A stretch of 64,000 nt of DNA, from contig NZ_CP136628.1 of NCBI RefSeq assembly GCF_032918005.1, positions 1,411,501-1,475,500 on the forward strand, written 5' to 3'. Positions within the stretch are counted from its first letter, which is position 1, and each line of letters opens with the position of its first letter. Shown here one piece after another: positions 35,428 to 44,712 of the stretch. This DNA comes from Bradyrhizobium sp. NDS-1 (GTDB lineage: Bacteria; Pseudomonadota; Alphaproteobacteria; Rhizobiales; Xanthobacteraceae). The notes beneath the pieces are model-generated. The model ran no database searches and was not told where the DNA came from. It was given only the letters and a program-made list of their open reading frames with translations. The translations under genes and the position numbers were made by a program.

Positions 35428-36537
35428 TCAGACGGGATCGAGGGCCAGGCAGTCCTCGGGGCGAAATGCGATGAACACGCTTTCACCATGTCTCAGGTTG
35501 TCATGCGCGCCCGGCTGAAGCTTGACCATGAACTCCCCGTTGCCGGCGACATCGAGCACGGCCAGCACATGGTCGCCGAGATAGATCGCGCTCTGCACCT
35601 TGGCCGGCAGCCGGTTCGGTCCGTCGCTGGAAGTGCCGTCGGAGACAATGGAGATCCGCTCCGGCCGTACCGACAGCGAGGTCGACGCGCCCGCGCCCGA
35701 TATGTTGACCGCGCGTGCGGTCACGGTGCCGCCGCCCGCCAGCGCGACGCGGCAATAATCCTTGTCGACCGTCTCGACCGTGCCGGCCAGAACGTTGTTC
35801 TCGCCGATGAAATGGGCGACGAAGCTGTTGACCGGATGCTCATACAGCGCGTCGGGCCTGTCGATCTGCTGCACGACGCCGTCATTGAACACGGCAATGC
35901 GGTCCGACATGGTGAGCGCTTCGCTCTGATCGTGGGTGACGTAGACCACCGTGATGCCCATCCTCTCGTGCAGTTGCTTGATCTCGAGCTGCATCTGCTC
36001 GCGCAGCCGCTTGTCCAGCGCGCCGAGAGGCTCGTCCATCAGCACGAGCTGCGGATTGAAGACCAGCGCACGGGCCAGCGCCACGCGCTGCTGCTGACCG
36101 CCGGACAGTTGTCCGGGCCGCCGGTGCGCGAGGGCTTCCATCTTGATCATGCGCAACGCCGATTTGACGCGCTCCTGCGCTTCCGCCTTGCCCGTCTTGC
36201 GAACGGAGAGCGGGAAGGCGATATTCTCCGCGATCGTCAGGTGCGGAAACAAGGCATAGTTCTGGAATACCATGCCGATGTCCCGCTTGTGCGGTGGCAT
36301 GTTCTTGATCGGCCGGTCCGCGAGGTAGATCTCGCCGTGGGTCGGAACCTCGAAGCCGGCCAGCATCATCAGCGTTGTCGTCTTGCCCGAGCCCGACGGC
36401 CCGAGCAGGGTGACGAACTCGCCCTTCCTGATGTCGAGATCGAGGTTCTTCACCACGAGGTGCTCGCCATCGTAGGTCTTCTGAATGCCGGAAAAGCGCA
36501 CCAGTGCCGGCGCGGGCGTGACCATGCCGGCTTCCAT
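35428..36537 (-). CDS. ABC importer ATPase, polyamine type (PotA-like)
   Basis: A 369-residue ATPase. Walker A GPSGSGKT, Q-loop FQNYALFPH, signature LSGGQQQRVALARALVF, Walker B LVLMDEPLGALD and the H-loop THDQSEAL are all present. The C-terminal third is a TOBE domain (LSVRPERISIV). First gene of the operon; the ATG at 36537 has GAGGA 5 bases upstream. The closest in-frame alternative is the ATG four codons later. Confidence 0.95.
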   Translation of the reverse strand: MEAGMVTPAPALVRFSGIQKTYDGEHLVVKNLDLDIRKGEFVTLLGPSGSGKTTTLMMLAGFEVPTHGEIYLADRPIKNMPPHKRDIGMVFQNYALFPHLTIAENIAFPLSVRKTGKAEAQERVKSALRMIKMEALAHRRPGQLSGGQQQRVALARALVFNPQLVLMDEPLGALDKRLREQMQLEIKQLHERMGITVVYVTHDQSEALTMSDRIAVFNDGVVQQIDRPDALYEHPVNSFVAHFIGENNVLAGTVETVDKDYCRVALAGGGTVTARAVNISGAGASTSLSVRPERISIVSDGTSSDGPNRLPAKVQSAIYLGDHVLAVLDVAGNGEFMVKLQPGAHDNLRHGESVFIAFRPEDCLALDPV

Positions 36538-36652
36538 GTTGTCCTCGGCTTGCCTCTACGATGCTGTCAACACTGCGAGCAACAGCTTAGCACCCTGCGA
36601 TGAGAATGCCAGCGGCGCAAGCGATGAAGGCGTAGGCGGACCCGCGCTACAT

Positions 36653-38215
36653 CTAAGGCAGCTTCGTCACCGACACGTTCAGCGTGCCGCCGGCTTCCGC
36701 GACCACGCGTAGCATCTTGGAATCGAAGGCGATGTCGGCAAGCGTCAGGCTGTCGATCCTGGCGTCGACCTTGAGGCCGTCCTCGCTCTTCTGGTAGTCG
36801 GCGATCGCGGCGGCGATCTTCTCGCGCGCGTTGGCGGCGATCGGCTTCAGGTCGAGCGTCGCCTTCTGCAGCAGCGCCTGCTGCATTTGCGGCACGACGG
36901 CGCGCGCAGCGGCGCCGAGCAGGCCAAAGGCGGCTTCCGATTCCACCGCGAGCTGGATGTCGGTGAGCCGGAGCGTCTGCTGCGCCTGGTCGAGCACCGG
37001 CCGGCCCCAGATGTGCACGGTCGCCTCGGCGCCGAGGCCGAGCCAGCTCTTCTTTTCCTTGGCGCGCACCAGAAGCGAGATCAGCAGGCGCTCGCCCGTC
37101 GGGATCATGTTGGCGCTCTTGACGGTGACGTCGACCGGACCCGAGCCGTCCTCGGGATAGGTGCGGCCGACCATCTGCGCCGTGATCAGCTTGTTGATCT
37201 CGGTGAACGGCACGTCGATGGGAACGCCGATGTTCACGCCGGTGCCGGTCGGCGGCACGATCGAGATCTTGTCGGGGAACGGACAGTCCGGCTTGGTCGG
37301 CGTCGAGGTGACGCGCGTCTCCGCTTCCAGGCCCATCAGCAGCGTCACGGCCTGCGCGTCGACGCGCGGCTGGGCGGCAATGGCGCGGATCGGCTTCATC
37401 TCCAGCCAGAGCGGCGGAAGCCCGGCCGAAGAGCCCGAGCCCTGCAGCGGGATCGAACGGCACGCCTTGGCCCATTGCAGCTTCGCATTCTCGCGCAGGC
37501 TCGGATCGTTGCGGATGCGTTCGGACACGGCATTGATCTGCTCGCCGACATTCTTGTCGATCAGCGGCTTGACCTGCGCCGGTACGTTGACCTTGGCGCC
37601 CGAGACGTTGAGGTTGGTATCGCCGAGATTGACCTGGGCGCCGAGATTGGGCTCGAGGTACCAGTTGGCCGCGAGCTTCGGACGCGAGGTGACGACCACG
37701 TTGCCCTTGATCTCCGCGCTCGCGTTCAGATTCTTGATGTTGACGGCGCCGATCCGTTTCGCGGCGTCACCGCCGAGCACGCTGCCGAGCGCGTCGCCAA
37801 GCGCGCCTGTGGCTTTCGAGGACAGCGAGCCCGTCACGTTCAGCTTGCCGCTGAGCGGCGTCGAGATCGTCAGCACGTCCTTGTCACCGGCGGCTGCCAT
37901 CGGCCCGCGCACCGCGGTCCAGCCGATGTCGGCATTCTCCAGGATCTGCGAGATCGGGTTGTCGGCCTTGCCGGCGAAGTTACGTGGTGCGGCCTTTTCG
38001 GCTTGCTCGCGGATCGCCGATATCGCAATGGCGACCGGGGCGATCACGATCGAGCTCTTCGCGACCGGCGGCAGCGGCGGCAATTGCGCCACCGGCGGCG
38101 CCGAATTCGTCGCGCGCGGCGACAGCAAGTCCATCGCCTTCAAGCTGATGAAGAACGACGCCGCGAGCACCGCGACGGCGATCAGGATGGTCTTCAGATT
38201 CAACGTCAGTCGCAT
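36653..38215 (-). CDS. DUF4403 family protein
   Basis: A 520-residue protein with one N-terminal membrane helix (ILIAVAVLAASFFISL) and a large periplasmic part with two similar halves (PLSGKLNVTGSLSSK ... and VGRTYPEDGSGPVDVTVKSA). This layout fits DUF4403, a lipid-transfer-like fold (related to SMP/BPI-type tubes) in the bacterial envelope. The ATG at 38215 has GGGGG upstream; a TTG immediately before is ignored. Function unknown. Confidence 0.85.
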   Translation of the reverse strand: MRLTLNLKTILIAVAVLAASFFISLKAMDLLSPRATNSAPPVAQLPPLPPVAKSSIVIAPVAIAISAIREQAEKAAPRNFAGKADNPISQILENADIGWTAVRGPMAAAGDKDVLTISTPLSGKLNVTGSLSSKATGALGDALGSVLGGDAAKRIGAVNIKNLNASAEIKGNVVVTSRPKLAANWYLEPNLGAQVNLGDTNLNVSGAKVNVPAQVKPLIDKNVGEQINAVSERIRNDPSLRENAKLQWAKACRSIPLQGSGSSAGLPPLWLEMKPIRAIAAQPRVDAQAVTLLMGLEAETRVTSTPTKPDCPFPDKISIVPPTGTGVNIGVPIDVPFTEINKLITAQMVGRTYPEDGSGPVDVTVKSANMIPTGERLLISLLVRAKEKKSWLGLGAEATVHIWGRPVLDQAQQTLRLTDIQLAVESEAAFGLLGAAARAVVPQMQQALLQKATLDLKPIAANAREKIAAAIADYQKSEDGLKVDARIDSLTLADIAFDSKMLRVVAEAGGTLNVSVTKLP

Positions 38216-38343
38216 CAATCCCCCAAGCCGCCCGACGGGGATTTTACAGGGCGGGCGAGGAGGGCGCTAGAGCGCACCGGTGGGGTGGAATTGCGGCGGA
38301 CAGGTTAATGGCCACAAACCCACATTGTCCCCAATTCAAGCCG

Positions 38344-38994
38344 TTATCCGCCAGCCTGACCGCGCTTCGGACGGCGGATTGCCCGAACATTGCCGCGACC
38401 GCCGCCGCCGCAGAAAAACTGGTCGGCGCCATCGGACTCCAGCCCGGACACGCCCGTGCCGGCGGGCAAGTCGAGCTGCTCGAGCACCTTGCCCGTCTCG
38501 GGGTCGATCCGCCTGATGTCGCTCTCTTCGTTCTCCCAGGTGCCGTGCCAGAGCTCGCCGTCGACCCAGGTCACGCCGGTCACGAAGCGCTTGCTCTCGA
38601 TGGTGCGGAGGACCTTGCCCGTCTCCGGATCGATCTGGTGAATCTTGCGCTCGCGATACTGCCCGACCCAGAGCGAGCCCTCGGCCCAGGCCAATCCGGA
38701 ATCCCCGCCGGCGCCAGGCGACGGGATCGTGCCGAGCACCTTGCCGGTGGCGGCGTCGATCTTCTGGATGCGGTCCTCGGCGATCTGGAACAGGTGCCGG
38801 CCGTCGAACGCCGTTCCCGCATGCGCGGCGACATCGATGGAGCGCGCGATTTTGCCGTCAGCCGGATCGACCGCGTTCAACTTGTCGCCGGACGCGAACC
38901 AGACATGCTTGCCGTCATAGGTGACGCCATGCACGGCTTCGACGCCCGCAAACGGCCCGTATTCCCTGACGATTTCGGCGGCTGAACGCTTCAT
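38344..38994 (-). CDS. Beta-propeller protein (glutamine cyclotransferase/YncE-like)
   Basis: A 216-residue protein made of repeated blade-like units, each carrying a variant of IDPETGKVL: LNAVDPADGKIARSI, IQKIDAATGKVLGTI, IHQIDPETGKVLRTI, IRRIDPETGKVLEQL. No signal peptide, so probably cytoplasmic. Similar proteins are annotated as glutaminyl cyclase-like or SMP-30-like; catalytic residues are not evident. The ATG at 38994 has GAGGGA 9 bases upstream. Confidence 0.8.
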   Translation of the reverse strand: MKRSAAEIVREYGPFAGVEAVHGVTYDGKHVWFASGDKLNAVDPADGKIARSIDVAAHAGTAFDGRHLFQIAEDRIQKIDAATGKVLGTIPSPGAGGDSGLAWAEGSLWVGQYRERKIHQIDPETGKVLRTIESKRFVTGVTWVDGELWHGTWENEESDIRRIDPETGKVLEQLDLPAGTGVSGLESDGADQFFCGGGGRGNVRAIRRPKRGQAGG

Positions 38995-39030
38995 GTGCGC
39001 GATCCCTCGTGGATGTGAACTCATCTCATC

Positions 39031-40251
39031 CTACGTGTTCAGGAGTGGGCCGGGGAGTAACAAGCCTGTCGGGAAACCCGGGACGGGCGGGGTCAACCAG
39101 CGCCGCGCCCGTCCATGTCCGAAGCACTGCACCTTGTTCGATCGCGCCAGCTCTTCGAGCGCGCGCTGGACCGTCCGCGCGCTCGTGCCTAGCGCCAGTG
39201 CGAGAGCCGAGCTCGACCACGGCTCGCCGTCGGAGAGGAAGGCGAGGACGGTGGCGTGCTTCTCCTCGACCGGCCGTGCCAGCACGAGAACGTCGCGCGT
39301 CTTGTGCGGTGTCAGCGCAAAGCCTTGCTTCGTTGCGCTGACATCCGCCAGCGGCCTGAGCTTCGCCCGCAGCCGTCCGATCTCGACCCGCAGCCGGGCG
39401 CGATGCGATTCGTCGGCGTGCCTGGCGTGAAACGCCGCGGTCATCAGTGCTTCCCGGGACACGTCCGCAGGCCAGGCCTGCGCCAGGTGGCGCGCAAGCG
39501 CGAACAGCACCGGCCGCGTTCCGAGCGGCACGACGATGCCATTCCTGCGAACGCTGTGATGGAAGGTGTCCACTACAAGCGCCTTGGACCGCGCCAGCGC
39601 TTCGACCTGGCCCAGCAACAGGGGATGCTCCCTGCCGCGCGTGATCAGGCGCGCCGCGGGCGTGTCGAGCACGAGGTTGGCGCCTTCGACCTCGGATGCG
39701 AGCGCAGCGATGCCGGCGAGGCGCGCCGCACGGGCCGCACGGTCGAGCGCTGCGCGCGCATCCTTCGTTTTGAGCCGCCTGATGGCAATGCCGGCGACCA
39801 CGAGCTCGCGGACGACCTGCGAGGCGGGCGGCAGTGGAGAGGTGACGACCTCGGCCAGTGCATCCTCGGCTTCGTCGTGGCGTCCCAGGAGAAGCAGGCG
39901 GCGTGCCTCGACGTGGCCCGCATGGGCGGCATTGACGAGATCACCGTGCTTCTCGAGCGTCGCGCGCGCCGCCGCGAGCGTTCTCACCGGCCAGTTCAGC
40001 TCGCGCGAGACGAGCGCGATCTCTGCCTCGGCCACGATGCACCTTGCGCGCGGCACCGCCTCGCTCGGACCGAAGGCACGCGCGGCGCCGCGCAGCAGAG
40101 ACTTCGCCTTCGCGAGATCGCCGAGCTGCGCCATCGCGATGCCGCGGAGTGCCAGCGACGGCGCATCGTTACGCAGGGCGACGCGATTCAGCGCGCCGAG
40201 CGGATCGCCGGCCTCCAATGCCCGTGCGGCGGCCGTGATCAGCGACTCCAT
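39031..40251 (-). CDS. Helix-turn-helix regulator with TPR-like N-terminal region
   Basis: A 406-residue protein. The first 230 residues are Ala-rich helical pairs resembling TPR repeats (LALRGIAMAQLGDLAKAKSLL, ARRLLLLGRHDEAEDALAEV); a winged-helix region follows (ADVSREALMTAAFHARHADE, RARLRVEIGRLRAKLRP) and a second HTH near the end (SSSALALALGTSARTVQRAL). It is divergent from the DUF899 gene 157 bases away and may regulate it. GGGA lies 6 bases before the ATG. Confidence 0.85.
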   Translation of the reverse strand: MESLITAAARALEAGDPLGALNRVALRNDAPSLALRGIAMAQLGDLAKAKSLLRGAARAFGPSEAVPRARCIVAEAEIALVSRELNWPVRTLAAARATLEKHGDLVNAAHAGHVEARRLLLLGRHDEAEDALAEVVTSPLPPASQVVRELVVAGIAIRRLKTKDARAALDRAARAARLAGIAALASEVEGANLVLDTPAARLITRGREHPLLLGQVEALARSKALVVDTFHHSVRRNGIVVPLGTRPVLFALARHLAQAWPADVSREALMTAAFHARHADESHRARLRVEIGRLRAKLRPLADVSATKQGFALTPHKTRDVLVLARPVEEKHATVLAFLSDGEPWSSSALALALGTSARTVQRALEELARSNKVQCFGHGRARRWLTPPVPGFPTGLLLPGPLLNT

Positions 40252-40407
40252 GTCAATCCCGTCACACTTGTTACTCCCACCGCGCAACCGCGAGATGCCA
40301 GAAATCGTTGACGGCCGAAGATGTGCGGTGAGTGGGCGCGGGTGGTTCCGCGTCCGCCACGGCGCGGCAAGGAACGGCGGCCGAAGCAAGAGATCTGGAG
40401 AGCCATC

Positions 40408-41199
40408 ATGACATCAGTTCAAAACACAGGGGCGAGCGGACAGCCCGCCATGCTGACACCGCCGGTGGTGTCGCCGCAGGACTGGGAGGCGGCCCGTCAG
40501 CAACTGCTCGTGAAGGAAAAGGCGCATACCCGTGCCCGCGACGCCCTGGCGGCCGAGCGCCGGCGCATGCCGTGGATGGAAGTAACCAAAACTTATGCGT
40601 TCGAGGGGCCCGGCGGCAAGCTCAGTCTGCCCGACCTGTTCCAGGGACGGCGGCAGCTGATCGTCTACCGCGCCTTCTTCGAGCCCGGCGTGTTCGGCTG
40701 GCCCGATCACGCCTGCCGGGGTTGCTCCATGGTGGCCGACCAGGTCGCCCATGTCGCACATTTGAACGCCCGCGACACCACGCTCGTGTTCGCATCGCGC
40801 GCACCTCAGCCCGATATCGTCGGACTGAAGCAGCGGATGGGCTGGACCATGCCGTGGGTCACCGTCACCGACAGTTTCGATGCCGATTTCGGCGTCGACG
40901 AATGGCACGGGACGAACGTGTTCTACCGCGACGGGACGCGCATCTTCCGCACCTATTTCGTCAAGAGCCGCGGCGACGAGCAGATGGGCGGCACCTGGAA
41001 CTATCTCGACATCACGCCGCTCGGCCGGCAGGAGGTCTGGGAGGATTCGCCGCCAGGCTATCCGCAGACACCGACTTACAAATGGTGGAACTGGCACGAC
41101 AGCTACGCGGAAGGCGCGGCGCCGGACCAGCAGTGGGTCGAGATCTCGGATGCCGGCGAGAAGGCGTTTCGCGAGGAGGCGGCGGGAGAACGGAAATGA
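40408..41199 (+). CDS. DUF899 family thioredoxin-like protein
   Basis: A 263-residue protein of the DUF899 group, a thioredoxin-like fold. Markers are ERRRMPWMEVTKTYAFEGPG, LIVYRAFFE, the CRGCS pair within DHACRGCSMVADQV, and GTWNYLDITPLGRQ. The CxxC suggests a redox role. GGAG is 8 bases before the ATG. The stop overlaps the next gene (ATGA), which suggests coupling. The divergent HTH gene may control it. Confidence 0.92.
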   Translation: MTSVQNTGASGQPAMLTPPVVSPQDWEAARQQLLVKEKAHTRARDALAAERRRMPWMEVTKTYAFEGPGGKLSLPDLFQGRRQLIVYRAFFEPGVFGWPDHACRGCSMVADQVAHVAHLNARDTTLVFASRAPQPDIVGLKQRMGWTMPWVTVTDSFDADFGVDEWHGTNVFYRDGTRIFRTYFVKSRGDEQMGGTWNYLDITPLGRQEVWEDSPPGYPQTPTYKWWNWHDSYAEGAAPDQQWVEISDAGEKAFREEAAGERK

Positions 41200-41459
41200 C
41201 TCCCGCTGCGAGCACGGCCACCGGCCGCGATGATGGCGTCGCGGCCGTGCGCCACCTCGCCAGATGGCTTGCTCTGGCGGCCACGCCGACCTTCGCGATC
41301 ATGGCGCTGCTGACGGCCGTGCTCGGCAACGGAACGGCAGACATGCTGTGTGTCACCGGGCATGGTTCTCCGCTCGGCGGGATGGTGCCGATGTATCTCT
41401 TGATGAGCGCGTTTCATTCGGCGGCATGGCTGAGGTGGATCGCGGAGCGGCGGGAATAG
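41196..41459 (+). CDS. Small membrane protein coupled to the DUF899 gene
   Basis: An 87-residue protein with two predicted membrane helices (WLALAATPTFAIMALLTAVL and MVPMYLLMSAFHSAAWL). Its ATG overlaps the DUF899 stop by four bases, so the two proteins are probably made together. No family recognised. Confidence 0.82.
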   Translation: MTPAASTATGRDDGVAAVRHLARWLALAATPTFAIMALLTAVLGNGTADMLCVTGHGSPLGGMVPMYLLMSAFHSAAWLRWIAERRE

Positions 41460-41483
41460 GCAGCATCCGCCGGAGTGACCGCC

Positions 41484-41618
41484 TCGTCCTTCGAGACGCG
41501 CGCAAGGGCGCGCTCCTCAGGATGAGGCTAACCGGCAGTCGTGCCGCAGCCAAAGCGTTACCGCACACTCTGCCCTCATCCTGAGGAGCCCGCCGCAGGC
41601 GGGCGTCTCGAAGGATGA
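41484..41618. repeat. Palindromic repeat, type E, left of the GIY-YIG gene
   Basis: The outer arms are CGTCCTTCGAGACG and CGTCTCGAAGGATG; the inner arms are CTCCTCAGGATGAG and CTCATCCTGAGGAG. Its right arm codes for the last codons of the GIY-YIG protein read on the minus strand. A second copy lies at 41920-42066. Confidence 0.93.
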
Positions 41619-41908
41619 TGTGATCCGCGCTTTGCCAACTCATGCAGCTCGGCAAAATCGTCACGCATGAAGGCTTCCTTCTTGGCGCGGCTCCATTTTT
41701 TGAGCTTGCGCTCGCATTCGATCGCGTCGGTGATACGATCGAACCATTGCGAGAATATCAAAGTCACAGGGCGGCGCGACTTCGTGTAGCCATCGAACGT
41801 GCCGGCGTTGTGCTGCGCGATTCGGATCTCGAGTTCGGTGCGCGTCGTGCCGATGTAGTAGCTGCCGTCGGCGCATCTGAGAATGTAGAGCCACGCGCCT
41901 TCGGTCAT
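41576..41908 (-). CDS. GIY-YIG nuclease domain protein
   Basis: A 110-residue protein with a complete GIY-YIG domain: WLYILRCADGSYYIGTTRTE carries the paired motif, followed by the Arg helix ELEIRIAQHNAG and ECERKLKKWSRAKKEAF with a candidate metal-binding Glu. It resembles the UvrC-type single-domain nucleases. The last 15 residues (SHHPSRRPPAAGSSG) are encoded by the left type E repeat, and the GAGG ribosome-binding site lies at the edge of the right copy. Confidence 0.9.
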   Translation of the reverse strand: MTEGAWLYILRCADGSYYIGTTRTELEIRIAQHNAGTFDGYTKSRRPVTLIFSQWFDRITDAIECERKLKKWSRAKKEAFMRDDFAELHELAKRGSHHPSRRPPAAGSSG

Positions 41909-41919
41909 CGTGAACGCCT

Positions 41920-42066
41920 CGTCCTTCGAGACGACCGCTTCGCGGTCTCCTCAGGATGAGGCTATCTGGCAGTCCCACCTTGGCGCAAGAGCTTCGGATG
42001 GATTGGCAGCCGCGCACTCCGTTCCTCATCCTGAGGGCCCCGCCATAGGCGGGCGTCTCGAAGGAT
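41920..42066. repeat. Palindromic repeat, type E, right of the GIY-YIG gene
   Basis: Outer arms CGTCCTTCGAGACG and CGTCTCGAAGGATG, inner arms TCCTCAGGATGAGGC and CCTCATCCTGAGG, in the same orientation as the left copy. The sequence between the inner arms has diverged more than the arms, which suggests the arms are under constraint. Confidence 0.93.
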
Positions 42067-42109
42067 GCGCCACAATCACCGACACCTCACGAAAGCAGCC
42101 GTGGCGTTG

Positions 42110-42526
42110 TCACTGCGAGGCCGCCTGCAGATACGCCACCACTTTGCCCGCTTCCTCCGTCGAGATGCCGCCATAGGGCTGCATCTTGTGGCCGGACACG
42201 ACTTCGTCGGGCTTGACCAGGAAGCGGGTGAGCTTGTCCTGGTCCCAGTCGAAGCCCGCCTCTTTCATCGAGGACGAATAATTGTAATTCGGCAGCGAGC
42301 CGGCCTTGCGTCCGACGATCTTGTTGAGGTTGGGCCCGAGGCGGTTGTCGCCTTCCTTCACGGAATGGCACGTGCGGCAGGAATTGTTGAAGGCCTGGTG
42401 GGCTGCGTCGCCGCTCGCGGGCTGCTGCGCGAACGATGACGCCGCGGACAGCAGCAGCGTCAGGACTCCGGCGCCGGCGACCGCGCGCAGCCATGGATAC
42501 GGCGAGGATTGCAGGCGTGGTTGCAT
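42110..42526 (-). CDS. c-type cytochrome, class I
   Basis: A 138-residue protein with a signal peptide (ending near SSFAQQ), heme-binding CRTCH, GPNLNKIVGRKAGSLPNYNY and the distal Met in GHKMQPYGG. It is a small soluble periplasmic cytochrome c of the class I/c2 type that carries electrons between membrane complexes. The ATG at 42526 has GGAGG 5 bases upstream; an upstream ATG at 42538 is less good. Confidence 0.94.
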   Translation of the reverse strand: MQPRLQSSPYPWLRAVAGAGVLTLLLSAASSFAQQPASGDAAHQAFNNSCRTCHSVKEGDNRLGPNLNKIVGRKAGSLPNYNYSSSMKEAGFDWDQDKLTRFLVKPDEVVSGHKMQPYGGISTEEAGKVVAYLQAASQ

Positions 42527-42636
42527 TTGCGCCTCCATCGAGATCGCGCCGCAGCAAAGCGCGCGTCGACATGTCGAGGGCAAACGAATCCGGCCCCGGT
42601 GGGTTCCGGGGCCGCTCGCGTCAGAATGTCCTGTGC

Positions 42637-43353
42637 TCAGCGCGTTGCGCCACCGAGTTCCGCCCTGCGCTCCGTCATCGGCAGCACGATCACCTTGGTG
42701 CCGACGTTGACGCGGGAATAGAGGTCGGTGACGTCCTCATTGGTCATGCGGATGCAGCCGGAGGAGACGCGCTTGCCGATGGTCTCGGGCGCATTGGTGC
42801 CGTGGATGCGGTAGATGGTGCCGCCGAGATACATGGCGCGGGCACCGAGCGGATTGCCCGGGCCGCCGGCCATGTGGCGCGGCAGATAGGGCTGGCGGGC
42901 GATCATCTCGGGCGGCGGGGTCCATGCCGGCCACTCGGCCTTGCGGCTCACCGACTGGATGCCGGACCAGGTGAAGCCATCGCGGCCGACGCCGATGCCG
43001 TAGCGCAGCGCCTGGCCGTTGCCGAGCACGTAATAGAGATAGGTGTTGGGCGTATCGATGATGATGGTGCCCGGCGCCTCGCGCGTCGCGTAAGAGACGG
43101 TCTGGCGGCGGAAGCGGGCCGGCATCTCGATCGCGTCCTGATCCTCGGACGGCTCGGTCTGATAGCTCGGCGCCTGATAGGGCTGATAGGGCTGGAACGG
43201 CTGCGGCGCGGCCATCGGCGGCAGCGGCTGGAAGAACGGGAATATCTGCACCGGCGCTGCGTTGGCTGCACCAGCGAACGCGATTGCGGAGATCGCCACT
43301 GCACCGAACGTAACGGCGCGCGAATAGGTCTTGAACATATCCAGATTGAACAT
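42637..43353 (-). CDS. L,D-transpeptidase (YkuD domain)
   Basis: A 238-residue exported L,D-transpeptidase: signal peptide ending near AANAAP, a Pro/Gln-rich linker, and a catalytic domain with HGTNAPETIGKRVSSGCIRM carrying His and Cys. The catalytic domain closely matches the protein at 6361-7566 (IIDTPNTYLYYVLGNGQALR). GGGG lies 7 bases upstream of the ATG at 43353; an open frame further up is not needed. Confidence 0.93.
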   Translation of the reverse strand: MFNLDMFKTYSRAVTFGAVAISAIAFAGAANAAPVQIFPFFQPLPPMAAPQPFQPYQPYQAPSYQTEPSEDQDAIEMPARFRRQTVSYATREAPGTIIIDTPNTYLYYVLGNGQALRYGIGVGRDGFTWSGIQSVSRKAEWPAWTPPPEMIARQPYLPRHMAGGPGNPLGARAMYLGGTIYRIHGTNAPETIGKRVSSGCIRMTNEDVTDLYSRVNVGTKVIVLPMTERRAELGGATR

Positions 43354-43626
43354 TTGATCGCCCCTGTTTGCTCGGTGTCGTTGATCACCGCGGCACCGTT
43401 CGGTGCTCCGTTGCGTCAATCACTAACGGCGAAACGTTTCGGGACATTTGCGCGGAAAACCGAAAACGGTTTCATGGCGGCAAGGATTGTTTCATGACAG
43501 TTTCGTGGCCGCGGGGGTGCGTTAACGAACAAAACGGCCCGCCGACACTTCCATGACGTCACACGCCTGAAATATCCTTCGTTGATGGTCGATGCCTGAG
43601 AATCATCAAACTCTCGGGATTTTCCC

Positions 43627-44679
43627 ATGCGGGTATTAATCGCGACTGACGCCTGGCATCCGCAGGTCAACGGCGTGGTGCGGACGCTGACCTCGCTGGC
43701 GAACGCGGCCAAGGCCCTCGATGTCGAGATCGACTTCCTCACGCCGGACGGCTTTCCGTCCTGGCCGCTGCCGACCTATCCGGGCCTGCGCTTCGCGCTG
43801 CCGAGCAGCAAAGAGATCGCACGGCGGATCGAGAGCGCTGCGCCGGAAGCCCTGCACATCGCAACCGAAGGCCCGATCGGCTGGGCCGCACGCGCCTATT
43901 GCCGGCGCAACCGGCTCGCCTTCACCACCTCCTACACCACGCGTTTTCCGGAGTATGTCTCGGTGCGGACCGGCATCCCCGCGAGCGTCGGCTATGCCGT
44001 GCTGCGCCACTTCCATGACGCCGCCGCCATGACCATGGTGGCGACGCCTTCGCTGCGGCAGGAGTTGTCCGAGCGCGGCTTCAAGCGGCTCGGCTTCTGG
44101 ACCCGCGGCGTCAACACCGAACTGTTCCATCCCGACGCTCCGGCCAGGCTCGACCTGCCGCGCCCGATCTTCATGACGATGGGGCGCGTGGCGGTGGAGA
44201 AGAATCTTGAAGCATTCCTCTCGCTCGACCTGCCCGGCACCAAGGTCGTCGTCGGCGACGGTCCGCAGAAGGCGGCGCTGGAAAAGAAATACCCCGACGC
44301 GGTCTTCCTCGGCGAGAAGAAGGGCGCGGACCTCACCGCGCATCTCGCCGCGGCCGACGTGTTCGTGTTTCCGAGCCTGACCGATACGTTCGGCGTGGTG
44401 CAGCTCGAGGCGCTCGCCTGCGGCACGCCGGTTGCGGCGTTTCCGGTGACGGGTCCGAAAGACGTCATCGCCGATCATCCCATCGGCGCGATCGACCACA
44501 ATTTGCGCACTGCGTGCCTGCGCGCGCTCACCATGTCGCGCGAGACCTGCCGCAACTTCGCGCTGGAGCGCTCCTGGGAGAACAGCGCGCGCCAGTTCGT
44601 CGGCAATCTCACCTCACTTCAGCCCAGTCGCGCCTTGCGCGCCTCGCCTCGGATGGCGCGGCGGCCGGTGCGCGGTTGA
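43627..44679 (+). CDS. Glycosyltransferase family 4 (GT-B)
   Basis: A 350-residue GT-B enzyme. The N-terminal domain begins MRVLIATDAWHPQVNGVVRT; the C-terminal domain has TMGRVAVEKNLEAFL, VVGDGP and the sugar-nucleotide motif FPSLTDTFGVVQLEALACG with the catalytic E-x7-E. It resembles alpha-mannosyl/glycolipid transferases (MgtA-like). It is placed 33 bases before the PmtA-like gene, which suggests a role in membrane lipids, but the acceptor is unknown. Confidence 0.92.
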   Translation: MRVLIATDAWHPQVNGVVRTLTSLANAAKALDVEIDFLTPDGFPSWPLPTYPGLRFALPSSKEIARRIESAAPEALHIATEGPIGWAARAYCRRNRLAFTTSYTTRFPEYVSVRTGIPASVGYAVLRHFHDAAAMTMVATPSLRQELSERGFKRLGFWTRGVNTELFHPDAPARLDLPRPIFMTMGRVAVEKNLEAFLSLDLPGTKVVVGDGPQKAALEKKYPDAVFLGEKKGADLTAHLAAADVFVFPSLTDTFGVVQLEALACGTPVAAFPVTGPKDVIADHPIGAIDHNLRTACLRALTMSRETCRNFALERSWENSARQFVGNLTSLQPSRALRASPRMARRPVRG

Positions 44680-44712
44680 CCTCTTCATTTTGACCACAGC
44701 GAGACCTCACCG

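Noticed and set aside
35488..36603. Plus-strand frame of about 370 codons antisense to the PotA-like gene
   Set aside because: No motif and overlapping a complete ABC ATPase with all nucleotide-binding motifs.
39256..40411. Two long plus-strand frames over the HTH regulator
   Set aside because: Ala/Arg-rich antisense shadows without starts or motifs.
41484..42066. GIY-YIG plus repeats considered as an insertion sequence
   Set aside because: No transposase and no visible target-site duplication; kept as a hypothesis in the findings only.
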